Shown here one piece after another: positions 1 to 12,695 of a DNA stretch of 64,000 nucleotides. Origin of the DNA: Sindora glabra (Eukaryota > Streptophyta > Magnoliopsida > Fabales > Fabaceae); the NCBI GenBank assembly GCA_020226215.1, contig CM035235.1, forward strand, positions 49,443,511 through 49,507,510, given 5' to 3'. A program made the position numbers and the translations under genes. Each line of letters begins with the position of its first letter. The first letter of the stretch is position 1. Under the pieces are notes generated by a model. That model saw only the letters and a list, made by a program, of their open reading frames with translations. It ran no database searches and was not told where the DNA came from.

Positions 1-1871
1 TAATTAATTAATAACAAGAGATAACCGGCAATATTGGAAGAGATCTTCTAAACTAATGGAATCCAATTTTATGAATTGAGATAACTCTAATTATTAGTTC
101 ATTATCCCAAATTTATCGGGGAAATGTTTGTTGTGTTTTTGTATGTGTTAATAAGTCACTTAAAACATATTTAACATTCTGAGTTTAAGTCAAATATATT
201 AAGAAAAAGGTTTCAAAAACAATATTCAAGCATTTATTTATTGATAGTTTTTGGTTTTATCCAATAAGACCTTCAATTTTTAAGGGAATTTACAAGATAT
301 AAAAATATTGTCAAAAAGTGTTGGAAATTTGTCATAACCCTTCTAATGATTAAATTTATAATCTCGTAGAAGTAAATAATGTTAAAAATGAAAGTGTGAG
401 TGAAAATTTTTTTACAAGGTGCATAGTTAATATATATATATAAAAGGAGATGGTCTTAACTAATATATCATGAGATTTCTTAATGGCTAATTATCATAAT
501 AAACATTCTGGCCAATATAGATCATTCGATCATGCGATTGGACTTAAAGACTGCTGAGTCATTGAAATGGAATGGGCAATTTTGGATCAGTCTTCTCAAA
601 TCCGAATAGTTTATCTAGATTGACATTTATGCTATTATCACTTATCAACAAAGACTTATTTCTTGTTAGTATAAATATATATTTCCCCCCCTCGAAAACG
701 TCAATTTCATTAATGATTCCAACACTAGGACCACGTAGCAGAATACCTAAGACTTTTGAATTTTTTTTGGTCGTTAACCCAAGGCCCATTGCTAAAACAC
801 CCATTCGGCTGAAGTAGTGAACTTGGGCTAAGCTTTATTACTTAGGACTGAACTCTACAAAGTTAAGTAAGCCCGGCCCATTATCTTGAACAGATCAAAA
901 TAAGCTCAAGAAAGGAAGGGGAATTCAACATCTGAATACTGGAGGCCCATTTCTTTAGATCCAGCGAGGTCGCTTTCTAGGCCCAATGTAAAATCCTTCC
1001 TCTAGTATTTTGAGAAATACCATTGAAAGTTCTATTTTTTAAAAAGTTGAGTATGTTTTATTAAATTATTTTTTAAATTTAAAAAATAATAAATTAAAAT
1101 AAAAAATATAAATTTTAATATATTAAATATAATTAAATAATAAAAATGCTCAACTCTTTGGCAATCCAGTGAGGTAGTGACCCGATCAAGAAGAAAGTAT
1201 CCAATTCTACAGCAGTACATTGTCATAATTCCTATTTCTCGTACTTTTGTATTTTAAGATGGGGATTCACATGATTGTGACAATAATAACGTTTCACAAA
1301 ATATTTAAGTAGGAGCAATGAAATATTAGTAATAAGGTAGAATTAGAAATTAGGAATGACAATAGGAAAATAATGGATAAGGAATTAAAATTTTAATGTC
1401 ATTCCCTATTTAGAAATATTTTATCTTTCTCGATCCTTGTACCAATTTCCTTTTTTCTCCTTTATTAAAATAATGCATATTTATCAATCTTAAATTACAT
1501 TTTTTTTAAAAAATAAGAGTTATTTAATTACTTTTAATATTTATATTTAATCTAATATCAGTATAAATTAATTTTATACTATCATCCACTTATATATTAT
1601 TATATTAATAAAAATTATTAAAACTTTTCTATCATAGTTAAAAATTCTTAATTACTTATATTTTTTTTATAACATATTATAATTTATCTATATCTTATTA
1701 TGTTTATTTGTATATATCCTATTATTTTTACGTTAAAATAATAGTTATATAAAAATGCCAATAATATTAACACAATAAAAAATAACCAAAAATTTTCATT
1801 AGTTTATATTTGAAAACTTTTTATGTTTTAATTAAATGATTATCATAGTTTTGGTTTTTACTTTTTTTCAA
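1..1871. other. AT-rich intergenic DNA, no recognised gene
   Basis: I see no protein family here. Overlapping open frames on both strands at about 560-817 have no recognisable motif and look like chance. A less AT-rich stretch at about 780-1000 repeats GGCCCA/GCCCA-type words but has no coding signal. From 1040 to 1860 the sequence is simple AT-rich DNA. Confidence 0.5.
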
Positions 1872-2089
1872 ATCACTAAATAAGATAAATAACCACTCTA
1901 GGGATTAGAGCATTAGTGGGATTATTTTCTTTCAATAAGTGTTATTTTCGAGTTTTGAACCTTATCTATTGACAAGTAAAATCACTAAATAAGATAAATA
2001 ACTACTCTAGGGATTAGAGCATTAATGGGATTATTTTCTTTCAATAATTGTCATTTTTGGGTTTCAAACCTTACCTGTTAATAAGTAAA
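1872..2089. repeat. Two-copy tandem repeat, about 109-bp unit
   Basis: The unit starting ATCACTAAATAAGATAAATA at 1872 recurs at 1981 with only scattered substitutions. Both copies share the landmark ACTCTAGGGATTAGAGCATT and end in an AAGTAAAATC-like sequence. It is noncoding. About 350 bp of AT-rich DNA with nothing recognisable separates it from the gypsy remnant on the right. Confidence 0.8.
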
Positions 2090-2441
2090 ATCTTTTTAGA
2101 CTTAGCATATTTTTCATTCAACCAACACTTTATTAATATAGTTTTAATTGTCTTATTATTATATAAATATACATTATTGTATATTATTTAATTATATATT
2201 ATATAATATAGGTATGAGGAGGATTGAGTAACATACTCTTAGACTTGATAAAATTTACTTGAATCCATATTCAAAATCCATACCTATATTTGCATGGGTA
2301 AAAATTCAAGGTATATATTGGATATTGACCAAATTATCATTATATTTTAGTAATACGTTATTCCTTTAAATGAGAAGTGATAAAAGGGACATAAAGAGTA
2401 CCTAACATGAATCTTGAAAGAGTCAAAATTTGACCATTAAG

Positions 2442-3093
2442 TCATTGGACTTCATTTAGAGTTGTAGGACTTTTCATTTCCAAGATGGCATGACATTTTG
2501 AAGGATTAACCCCTATTCCATGTTTGGTCAGTATAAATCCTAGGAATTTACTAGCCATTACACCAAAGGTGCATTTACTTGGATTAATCCTTATTTTTTG
2601 CTTCTTCATGACCTGGAAGATTTCTTCTAGGTCTTTTAAATGAGTAAACTGATTCATAGACTTAATCAACATGTTATCAATATAAACCTCCAAATTATGA
2701 TCAATTTGCTCTTTAAAAATTTTATTCATCATCTTCTAAGAGATAACTCTTGCATTTTTTTTTTTTACTTAAAGGGCCTAACCTTGTAGTAATACATGCC
2801 TTCATTAGTGATGAATGCTATTTCCTCCTAGTTTTCTAACTAGCCAAAAGGGCATTATAGAAACTTAATATCACAAATCTAGATGTTCCATCCATGAGGT
2901 GGTTTATGGTAGGGAGAGGATATAAGTCTTTAAGGTAAGTTTTATTTAGGTTGGTAAAGTCAACACATATCCTCCAAGAACTATTGACCTTCTTAACCAT
3001 AACTACATTTGACAACTTGGATGTGTGAGGTACTTTTTTTATGAAACTAACCTTCAATAGCTTGTTAACTTTTACTTTGATTGCATTAGACAT
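2442..3093 (-). pseudogene. Reverse transcriptase remnant, Tat-lineage Ty3/gypsy
   Basis: This is a broken reverse transcriptase that would have copied retrotransposon RNA into cDNA. On the minus strand the N-terminal part (2836-3093) reads WRICVDFTNLNKTYLKDLYP, matching the conserved CVDFTDLNK-KD-YPLP block. A frame-disturbed stretch at about 2733-2835 still shows AFIT, MYYYK and a decayed AGATYQR block. The C-terminal part (2442-2732) has VYIDNMLIKS where the catalytic YxDD box should be, then FLGFILTKHGIGVNPSKC. The second aspartate of YxDD is Asn, so it is catalytically dead as well as frameshifted. The protease remnant lies upstream at 3512-3925. The wording of the motifs fits the Tat/Ogre lineage better than Athila. 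Confidence 0.85.
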
Positions 3094-3511
3094 GTCTAGA
3101 CCATGCTTCGTATTTTTTTTTTTTTAGTTGAACAAGCTTAATCATTGGTTCAATGACTAACTTATGTTAGGCAATCTTTAAATTAAGACCAAGCATATTA
3201 GCAATTGTCCATGTGAACACTTCCATGTTATCCTTTAAAAAGTCTATTAGTTTCTTCTTATGCTTTGCAGGTAGGTTTTTTCTAATTTTTATTAATCTTT
3301 CATCTTTGAGTCCAAAGATTCTTATTTCTTCTATTTTTGATTTGAGCTTTGGATTTTTCTATTTTCCATCTTCTTTAGGATCTAAAAAATTAGTCATGAT
3401 CCTCTTACAATCAATATCATTTTAGTTAATCTTTTCTTTACCTTTTTCATTTTTAGCTTTTGAGCAATCCTCTTGAGTCAAGCTATTCATGTAGCATCAC
3501 TGAACAGTGTG
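3094..3511 (-). other. Decayed spacer between gypsy protease and reverse transcriptase
   Basis: This stretch should carry the protease-RT linker and the start of RT of the same gypsy remnant. It is broken by stops and homopolymer T runs (about 3112-3125), and I cannot read a continuous motif through it. Confidence 0.4.
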
Positions 3512-3925
3512 CTAGGTAGCCTTAACTTGTTTGACCTTATTCTTAGTAGGAAACTTCATTAGTAGGTGGGGGCTTGAAATAATGCCTTTTGCTTTATTAA
3601 AGGAGGTTATTCCTAGGATTGCATTGTAGGCCAAGGTTAGGACATTGACCATTAGGAAATCTACTGTATTGGTGAGAGCAAGCCATGTTCCTAAAGTTAC
3701 TTTTTGCCTTACCAACCTTTTAATTAGTACTTATTTTTGTGAGAATCCTATCAAATTACCTTGATAGAGGACCATGCATTCTTTGGAGAAGTGAATACCT
3801 TTAAAGGCATTGAGTCGTATTCTTTTCATAGAGTAATTGTGGATTATAGCCGTGGTGACCATGGGATCATCATGATCCTTCTCAAAATTATCTGGGCAAA
3901 TATCTTTTATGAAAGAGATCAACAA
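3512..3925 (-). pseudogene. Retropepsin-like protease remnant, Tat-lineage gypsy
   Basis: Two minus-strand frames (3731-3925, then 3512-3715) together follow the aspartic-protease region of plant Tat elements. The first reads HDDPMVTTAIIHNYSMKRI, matching the block before the catalytic DxGSSADILF segment, but that segment has decayed to RLNAFKGIHF with no catalytic Asp. The second contains YNAILGITSFNKAKGIISS, matching the conserved YNAILGRP-LN--A--S-HL-MKFPT block. A frame change separates the halves. It lies directly beside the left target duplication of the hAT transposon at 3941-3948, which splits the protease from its upstream gag linker. Confidence 0.75.
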
Positions 3926-4849
3926 TGATGTGAATGGCTACCTTTTAGTAATGTTTTAAAACTTGGCCCGGTCATCAACTTGACGAGGCAAAGGGGTTAA
4001 GGTTAGATCGGTTCAACCAGTCATTATATTTTTATATATAATAAATTACACAATATATATACATACACTATCTTACTATATTTTTATAACACAATAAATA
4101 AACATTAATTTTACTATAATTATAATAATTATCTAACACAACTTTAGTTCATATAGAAGGCAAATGAGAAAAATTATCTCTAATTCAAGTTACATTCACA
4201 CAAGTCTTAATTCTTTTTACTTAATAATCACTACAAATGATAAAAACATTCATTATCTCATTCCTTGTCAAACATGGGAGGAGCTTGATCAAACCAAGCC
4301 ATGTTATCACCATCATCAAAATCATCTCTACAGCACTATAATCCTCATCTTGTAGAATTGAGCCTAAATCTACCAATGGAGCCTCCATGCTTGGTGCTTG
4401 AATATCATCTTCAGTTATGTCACCAAACCAAACTAAAAAAATGAACATTATTAAAACTTTAATAAGATTAGAATAATTTTTGACATTTTCATGCTTATTA
4501 TGCTATTTTGATAAGTAGAAGTCTAAAGGAAAAAAAAAGTAATCCATAATAAGTTCCACGTATAAAAGAAAGAAAACTTACCTTCTTCATTAGTTAATGA
4601 ACCTTTGGAATTGCTTCATCATTGTAAAGCATTCTCTCTATTTCTTCATGATCAAGTAAGGGTGAATCATTTTCTTCCATAATCCAAAATTGAGTTTTGT
4701 CTATGCTTTCATAGTCAATGGGATCTAATGATCTATTTTTGTTTAAAGCCCTATAAAGTATGTGTTAAATAAATTGTGAATATTATACTTTCACATACAC
4801 TAATTATTATTAACAAATTAAATAAAGTACTAAATAATTTTACCTATCT

Positions 4850-6925
4850 TTCAAACGCAAATTGTAATGCATAAATATGAGATCATTCAACCTTTAATGC
4901 TTCAATTTATTTCTTTTCTTGCTGTGTATTCTTTCAAAGACACTCCAGTTTCTTTCACAACCTGAAGAAGATGTTGTTTAGCATAAAAGAGTGATAGTTA
5001 GTTTTTGCACATTAGGAGCACTATGGCTAAAATTCTTCCACCATTGATCTGTCACAAATTCACAAGTCATAATAAAAATAAAAGACCAAATTAATTATTT
5101 TAATCATAATTCAAATAACACAACATAAAAAATAATTCACATAAACTAAAATTCTTACTAGGTAACATATTTTTTGAAGCTTCAAGAGTCATTTGACTAC
5201 TAAAGCTTTTACGCCTTTCACGATAAAGCATGCTTTCTTTTAAAAATCCAGTTCTGTTTGAGTTGATTTTTGCTTCCAAAACATCAAGGAAACCTTGTTA
5301 TACCTCTGGTTTAATTGAGAAAATTTTTTTATCATAAGGAAAAATTGAATTCAATAAATATGTAGTAGCATGAACTTTTTGACAAAGTTACCTATCCCAC
5401 CTGTGTTTAATAATCCTTGTATAAGGCTTGTACAATGTATTTTTATTCAAAAAAATATTTTTGATAGCTCTCCTTACCCTATACATGGCATCATACACAT
5501 AACCTAGTGAATGTTTTTCATCAGTATTAACAATTCTTAATACTCGAATAAGTGGAGTGACAAGTTAAGTCACAATAGCACAATCATTCCAAAATTTATC
5601 ATTTAAAATGATGGCAACAACATCCTTAGCCTTTTGATCTTTGAAGTATCTAGAATCAATTTATGTCTTTCTAGTCACTAATGCTATAAGATCATGCTTG
5701 TACTCTTGAATGCTTTTCAAAGCAATAAAAATTGTAGCAAAACATGTTGGACCTGGATGTATAACTTTTGTCCATCCTTCTCTTTTCCTTAACTAAGCTA
5801 ATAAAAATGCATGATTATAAATAAACTTGGTTATCATTAATGCACGTTTTGCTAGACTACTCACAAGTTCCATCTTACCAATGTTTGCTAGAATCAAGTT
5901 TAAGCAGTATGTAGCACAAGATGACCAATAAGTTGAAGGATACTTTTCATTAAATAATTTTCTTGCAGTTTTATAGTTAGTAGCATTATCAGTAACTAAG
6001 TGGATAACATTACTTGCCTTAGCAGACTCAACCATTTCTTCAAACAACTTACAAAGTGTTGCTACATCCTTAACAATATTTGAAGCATCTACAGATTTAA
6101 TAAAAGTAATGCCAGCTGGACAATAAACAAGGAAATTAATAAGTTGCCTATTTTTCTGATCTTGCTAACCATAAGCTATTATAGTGCAACTAGTGTCTTC
6201 TCAAGTACTTCTATAAGCATCAATCAACAACTAAACTTCTTTTTTCATATCATACAATAACTTAGTTCTCAATGCATGATAAGTTGGAGCTTTATAACTA
6301 AGACCTATTACCGCTACTACATTAAACAATTTTTGGAAATAAACTGAATTCACAACATTTAATGGAATGCAATTGTCATAAAAGAACTATGCAATTGCCA
6401 AATCTACTCTATGTACAGCTTCTTTACCTGCCAATGTACTCTTGATTGATGGTTGAGCACCAGGAGTGGTTCTTGGTGCAAAAAATTTTTCAATACTTCC
6501 ACTTGCCTTTCTTTTACCTTTAGCTAGAAATTGTTTACCATGTATTTCTTCAATCTTAGGTGTATCTCCATCAAATGGTGTAGTGCTTTGAGTATATGGA
6601 TCCTCCTTCTTCCATTGATCTTGGGTAGGCTTTTTCTTTTTCTTTTTCTTTTCTTCGACCTCTTTCAAATACTCTTCAATTTGATACTGAATATCATATG
6701 GGACTTTTGAACATGCTTGAACTTCATCCTTTTTTTTGGTAAGATGTAGTTTCATTCTCTTTATCCCTCTACCTTTAATTTCTTTTGCACAATACAAGCA
6801 TTTTAAGATTTTTTCCCCTTTGAGTCTATACCTTCTATACAATGATTCCATGCAGGGTATGTTTTTGCTCTAACAGATTGTGTTGAAGATGTAGCTGTTG
6901 ATTGGCTAGCTGAGGAAGATGACAT
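4850..6925 (-). pseudogene. hAT transposase pseudogene (BED finger, DUF659, hAT dimerisation)
   Basis: This gene would have moved the surrounding hAT element. A likely original ATG is at 6923-6925, giving an S/T/Q-rich start and PAWNHC. A frameshift near 6810 leads into KCLYCAKEIKGRGIKRMKLH and a downstream Cys, a BED-type zinc finger (C-x2-C...H...C). At 5793-6047 the DUF659 core reads IHLVTDNATNYKTARKLF, then SSCATYCLNLILANIGKM. The C-terminal dimerisation region shows QWWKNF (about 5021-5049), then SSSGCERNWSVFERIHSKKR (about 4925-4970) and RLNDLIFMHYNLRLK after an in-frame stop. Several stops and frameshifts mean it is inactive. The small minus-strand frame at 4221-4448 may be its acidic C-terminal tail. 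Confidence 0.88.
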
Positions 6926-8155
6926 TTTCTGCATTTAAACAAAATAGAACATAACTTATTGATTATCTAAAAAAAATTTTCAATAAAGAAAACATGGTTT
7001 AAATTTAAGCTATTTTGCAATTTGTAGAGTAAATTAATATAAATGCTTTATGTATTGACAAAATGAGTTATTCACAGTGCATTAATTTCAATCATTTGTG
7101 CATTAATTTATGAACTTGCATTACATGCTGCATTAATTGGAATGACTATAAATTTTAATGGGGGATTAATTAATTTGTGAACCTACATTAATTTCAATCA
7201 TTCATGGTCGTGTCTACTACCCAAGGTTGTAAATGTGATGTGATTATGTGAGCGTTAATAGGGGAAAATAGAAAAAAAAAGAAAAGAAAGGAGTGTGGAA
7301 TGCAATAAAAAGATGGAGAAACAATATGCTATAAATGAAATAAATAACAATCACAAACTATGACCTAAAGGTCGAACTCTGAACTTTTGAAGAGTAGGAA
7401 ATCGAAGGTAGGACTTTATTATGGTTTAGGCGTTGAGTTTCAGTTACTGGAATACTGAAACAAGGCTTGAATTACTTGACTATGGAATGTTATAAATGGG
7501 TGAAGTTTTTAAATGCAGTTTGTCTCTGCCTCTTTGGTTAAGTTACCAAAATATTAGAAGTCTAAAACAGAGCTAAAGTTGAAGCTGAAGTAAAGCTGAA
7601 AGCCTAAAACTAAAATCCTGCCTGAATTGAAAACCTGTGAAATAGAGCAAAGTTATGGAAGGTAAAAACAAAGTAGAATAGTAGATTAGAGAAGAATTGA
7701 AGAACATTCAAGGAGCAAAGCAAGTTGAGCAAAAGCAATAGTAGTTATAGCATAAGCAGATAGAACAACGAAAGAAAAATTAGGTTTTTCCCTTTCCCCA
7801 ATTCAAAAATTCCCAAATGCTGCTACGACTGTGAATCTGTCTGTGATGCTGGTACCCTTCTTGTGGTCTGATGCCATGTCATTTCATTCAAGGTTGGCGG
7901 GCTGGGTAGTGAGTTGTGGGGCTGGACTGGGTTGGTAGGATTTGGGCCGCTGATGACTTTATCCAACTAGAAAAAAATGAAATAGGCTGACGGGTCTAAC
8001 GGGTTACTGGTTAAATTGATTTTTTACTGGGTTTCACCGGATCTATCCAAGTTTTTCAATAGGTCGGTTCTGTGGATATATTCGGTCCGGTTCGATGACC
8101 ACGCATTAGTTTGACCGGTTGAACTGGTCGGGTCGGGCTGGGTTTTAAAACCTTG
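6926..8155. other. 5' noncoding half of the hAT element
   Basis: This 1.2 kb inside the hAT holds no readable gene. It should be the transposase 5' leader and promoter (minus strand). The last 250 bp carry many short GGGC, ACCGG and CCGGTT words, as expected for subterminal transposase-binding repeats; that function is inferred. Confidence 0.5.
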
Positions 8156-8163
8156 CTTTTTAG

Positions 8164-9800
8164 TTTCCATATTCATCATCGACAATAAATGTCTTTTTGG
8201 GCATTCTTCTAAGTCCTTCCATTAATAAATCCTTTAGCAATCACATTTATGATCCTAAATGGGTCTTGTAGTCTTTCTAGCTGTTTGCTTTTGACTATTT
8301 TCTTCTTTGGAGGGGAATTAAAAGGCATTGGGAATTAGTAAGATTCTAATTATTCCAATGAAGACCTCAATCATTAGTTTACTTATTGTAATCTCCTCTC
8401 AATCGATTATTTTTCACATATACCTAAAGTGGCCTTTTCAAATCAATTTTTTAATCTCATTTTTTAGGGTGATATAGTCCTTGATGTTGCAGTAAGTTGT
8501 GACTCTTAATGGTGGGGAGCTTTTATTACTAACCTTTTTTTAGGCTTTTTATCCATGAGTTCTATTATCTTTACATCATTTGAGATATTTCTTCTAGTCT
8601 TATTTAATGGGGCATATTGATGATACTTAGGCTTTGGTGGTTTTCCATCCTTTGTTTTTCATTATGCCTAATTTCACCATATCACTCATTTGTTTACCTT
8701 TTATTAAATTCAAGCTCTTTAACATTAATGAACTTAGTTGCTTTTTTTTTAAAGAGATTTGCAAGATTGTTAACTAGTTTTTTTAGCAAGAAACTTTGAA
8801 AAATATCCTGAGAGGAGGTCATCAATATAGAGTGCATAGTGAGCTCTTCCTTGATGTTTTTGATTTCTAAGGAAACTTAATTAAAGTGTTTCAACAAGTT
8901 CTTTAATGATTTATTTTGCCTTATTGAATATTAATGAGTGAAGCACTAGTTTTTTTATGAGCCTTAGATATAGCAAAATGAGTAAGGAATTAGTCTATTA
9001 TGTCTCAAAAATTGGCAATGAAGTTCGGTCTCAAAGTTAAACCATTTTAGGCTAACTTTCTTAAGTGTAGTAAAAAGAACGTAACATAGGATTGCTTCTA
9101 GTACCCTTATTAGAAGTGTAGTTACTTGAAAAGCTTTAATATGCTTTGGAGGATTAATTATCCTATTGTAAGGCTCTAAATTTACTAGTGGTTTAAAGTT
9201 TTAAGGGATTGAGTCTTTTATGTTAATTGGTATGAAGGCATGACATTCATTGTTGGGATTGTTATATTTGTGGTTGTGATCTATAAAATAATACTTTTAG
9301 TCATCATGACATTTATAGTGGTAAGACTTATTGATCAATTAGTTATCATATCGTTGGTCATAGCGATCAACATGTTCTCTTGATTAGCTATGGTTATACT
9401 AGGAATCTTCAAATCTTTCATCATGGTTACTGATTGGTCTTTCATTAAATAGTGGTTTATTTTCATGATAAGGAATGTGATTATAATTTTCACTCTAGTA
9501 ATGCTCATAGTGGTCAAACCATTCATGCAAATGACACTAGTGGTTTATATTTCTTTAAAACTATTGTCTCATGAACTCCAATTGTTCTTTTAGTTATTTG
9601 TTTTTTCCTCTAAGAATCTATCTTTCTAGGTTGTGGTTTAGATTTGGACCATCCATGTACCGATTAAGGAAAGATATATGAAGGGGATTATCCATATGTG
9701 GCTGCCAGATAATGTATGGTCATTGCAATTAAAGGAATGTAAATTTAGGTGGCAACTCATTGTTGTAAGTTCAGTGAGGATGAATTTTCAAAACTACTAA
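8164..9800 (-). pseudogene. gag / gag-protease linker remnant of the Tat gypsy element
   Basis: Read on the minus strand from about 8330 down to 8164, the frame gives a K-rich linker and then INVIAKGFINGRT, resembling the IxTIxGGxxxGG block that precedes the protease in plant gypsy gag-pol. Further upstream (about 9240-9530) one frame is rich in H, Y and N and has a decayed zinc-knuckle-like YHYKCHDD stretch. Frameshifts and stops are frequent, so no product is expected. It continues directly into the protease remnant at 3925 once the hAT insertion is removed. Confidence 0.55.
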
Positions 9801-11124
9801 GATTAATCAGATGACCATTAATATAGCCATGTTCAATAGATAATTTAGGATATAAAAAATTAATTAATCAATTATTTTTTTTACAATTTTCTAGAGAAAA
9901 TGATTGTGACTAATTTTCTCAAGAAATGATCCAAGAGTGGTTTCTTCTTAGAAAAGTTTAGTGACAAGTTTGCTTAGGAAAATGATCATTTCTTGATTAG
10001 TTTGCACGAGAAACAAATAAGGATCAACAACTAATTGTAGAATATTTTCGAAACTAGCTTTCTTAAGAAAATGATTGTTTATTGACCAATTATGTTGAGA
10101 AAGAATTGAACACTGATAGATGAAAGATTGATCAGTGTTTTAAAATAGGTCTTGTATTTAGGAAAAGAAAGAAAATCATTAATCTTTGAAGAAAAGGACC
10201 TTGTTACTTGTAATCACTAGTGTAACAAATACTTGTCAAGACAATTAACTAATCTTATTAGGAAAAATCATAATTGACAACTCATGTGACCAAAAATTGA
10301 TCTATATTTCAAAGAAAGATCAATCAACCATGACTTTTTAAGAAAGTGATTGATGATCAGTGAATTATTCTCAAAAAATTATCATCATATGAAAATTTAG
10401 AAGTCAAAAGAGAAGAGAGAGAAAGAATAGTGGATAAGACCATAAATAATACTAATATTATGATCACTTACCAAAAGTATGGTTGTTTGAGGTGGAAATA
10501 GGTTGTGCACTATTGAGAGTGGTGGTAAGGTAGGTAGTTTGATCACAATAAAAGGTAGATAAAAATCCTATGACAATTGCCACTTTGGGCTTTTTGATGC
10601 CTATATTAGTAGTAGTTTTAGGAAAGAAAATAACAAGTATATAAAAAGTGTGTTAACAATTTAGAATTCTTAGAAAGGTGTACCTAATTACCTTTTATAA
10701 TGGTTATCAGGAAGGTCTTGGAAGAGCTGACTTCATCTTTTTGGTCAAGGGTAGATTGATTGTTCTATAATGAGAGAACTTTCTAACTATAGCTTTTTAT
10801 CAATCCAATGCTTTACCGGTCCTAATCATTTGGTTAGGTTGGTCTCATGCACTAGTGATCATGTGGTCATCTCATGCATCTTAGAGGTTGATCATTATCA
10901 AGTGACTCATCTCTAGATTATTCCTTGATAGACCGATCTTAGTCCAATGAGCTAATCATTGGACTGCCGGCTACAAATTGTGATTTATGTTAACTTTATA
11001 GTCTTGTATTTATCAATTTGAATGCAAAAAGGTTTGAATTTGAAGTAGTGATTTTGGGTAATATGTAAGATTTAGATACATTTTTTGTTTGTTTAGATGT
11101 CTTGGTTTGTCAATTGGGGGGTAG
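9801..11124. other. Probable decayed leader/LTR of the Tat gypsy element
   Basis: No coding signal is visible. From 9880 to 10400 diverged short repeats recur (variants of AAGAAAATGATTGTTT, ATTTTCTCAAG and GATCAAT), the type of internal repetition seen in gypsy leaders. From 10680 to 11000 the DNA is less AT-rich (TTACCGGTCC, GACTGCCGGC). Its position upstream of gag makes a degenerate leader and LTR likely, but I could not find LTR ends. Confidence 0.35.
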
Positions 11125-12680
11125 TGTTACGTGTAAAAATGGTTTATTAATTAGCGCAAGTGTACACTATCGTAAACAAGTAATAAAGTGATGAGAAAGT
11201 ATCGTTTCCACGAGGATTGTTTCACTAAGTACCAAAATTCATAATCCTAACACTATTTGGCAAATCGATAAGTTGGAATTGAAGTGAGTAAATAAAGATT
11301 AATGCAAAAATATTTAAAATAAAGATGAATGCAATTAGACTAAAGATAAAGATGAATAAAAGACCTAGGGATCAGACTTCACTTAACAATTTCGGATTGA
11401 ATCATCTATCTACACTAATCCAATTTTAACTTCCTTAATTGATAGTCGAGTTTCCCTAAATTAATCACTAGCCTCTTCCAAGGTCAAGTAATTCTATAAT
11501 TAATTGCTAATTCACTATATTTCTATGTGAATTACAACAATTAATCATGCGTTAGGATTTATGGAACTCATTAAGACTACATAAACCATATGAATATATT
11601 CCTATTTCATATGCAATTTACGGTTTTAATTATAGGTTCCATACACATATATCTCCTTCCGGTCTCAACATGCATATTGAGTTCATTCAAAAGGTGGCCA
11701 ATCAATTGAAAGAATTAAGAGCAATAATTAAAAATCAATCTAGGAAATAAAATCAAAATTAGTTTCAATAGATTAGAATTAAATCCGTTATTATCAAGTT
11801 ACGTCATCACCCTAGGAAGATAAAAATTAGAACATAATGAAATTAAAAACAAACTCAAAATAAAATAGAAACATAATCACATTCATGATACAAACATTAT
11901 AATTACAAATGCATAAAAATATAAATATTATCCATCCATGTAGGAGGTAAAACCTTCCATGTAGGAGGAGAACCTAGCCTTCCATATAGGAGGCATACAA
12001 GAACTAGAAATGCATGAACTACTATCTAAGATGCATGAATCAATGAATGCTGCAAATGCTCTCCACTTTTACCTATTTATAGGTGAATGAATCAGCTGCA
12101 AGTCATAAATCTTGACCATTAGCTACCAATCACATTCTTTAGCTACCACCCATGGTCTCTAACTACCCTTTTTGATTTTCGCAGCAACAATTCTTCTAAC
12201 TTGTTGGTAGTTTTTCACCATGAGAATGGTAGATTTACATCTTCCTGTCAACATAGGAGTTGTAGAGCCGGATCTTAAATTTCAAATGCTGCAAAAAAAT
12301 CCTAATTTTGGCATTTCTATCCCAAGTTATGATCAGATTAGTAACCAAAGGTCAGATTCCATCAGAACCACTGTTTCATCTTCCAAGCAGAATTTGAGAT
12401 CCTTAGATTCCAAACTGAGATTTTATTTAAACATGAAAGTTGCAGGGATTTTTCTTAGCTTTGTAACCATATAAAGAACAACCCAATCCAACATCTAGAA
12501 CTTCAGATATAGCCTAAAACCTGAAACAGGGTCAAAATACAGCATTATCTAAAAGATTTAATTTCACTTCAAATTCAAGACCCATTCACAAAATGCAACT
12601 AAATTTATTAAATTAAACAAGATAACATCCAAAAATGCATCATACAAGGGAAAATAAATATGTAAATATTTTACGTATCA
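11125..12680 (-). repeat. 3' LTR of the Athila-type element
   Basis: It is 1556 bp with TG...CA ends. It carries an AT-rich promoter-like region (TATA-type CTATTTATA at 12073-12081, minus strand). Just downstream in the direction of transcription are three near-copies of CCATGTAGGAGG at 11936, 11957 and 11982. The plus-strand open frame at 12220-12474 lies inside the LTR, is disrupted in the other copy, and is not a gene. Confidence 0.93.
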
Positions 12681-12695
12681 AATTCCCCCACACTT
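12681..12695 (-). other. Polypurine tract of the Athila-type element
   Basis: On the minus strand this reads AAGTGTGGGGGAATT, directly abutting the 3' LTR. A purine tract here primes plus-strand DNA synthesis. Near-identical tracts also occur inside the element at 13362-13375 and 13983-13998. Confidence 0.85.

Larger units (their letters stand above)
3949..8155 (-). mobile_element. hAT transposon, 4.2 kb, inserted in a gypsy element
   Basis: The ends are imperfect terminal inverted repeats. The left end begins TAATGTTTTAAAACTTGGCC; the reverse complement of the right end begins CAAGGTTTTAAAACCCAGCC. The element is flanked by CCTTTTAG (3941-3948) and CTTTTTAG (8156-8163), an 8-bp target duplication with one mismatch, which is the hAT signature. 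Subterminal DNA at the right (7900-8155) is GC-richer and full of GGGC/CCGG-type words. It encodes a broken BED/DUF659/hAT-C transposase on the minus strand. Removing it brings the Tat gypsy gag linker (8164 onward) next to the protease (3925 downward). Confidence 0.9.

Noticed and set aside
559..817. Mutually overlapping 81-codon frames on both strands
   Set aside because: There is no family motif on either strand, and having both strands open suggests composition and not coding.
12220..12474. 84-codon open frame and its counterpart at 19855-20043
   Set aside because: Both lie inside the Athila-type LTRs on the strand opposite to the element, and the second copy has a different start and extra changes. 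They are LTR sequence, not a gene.
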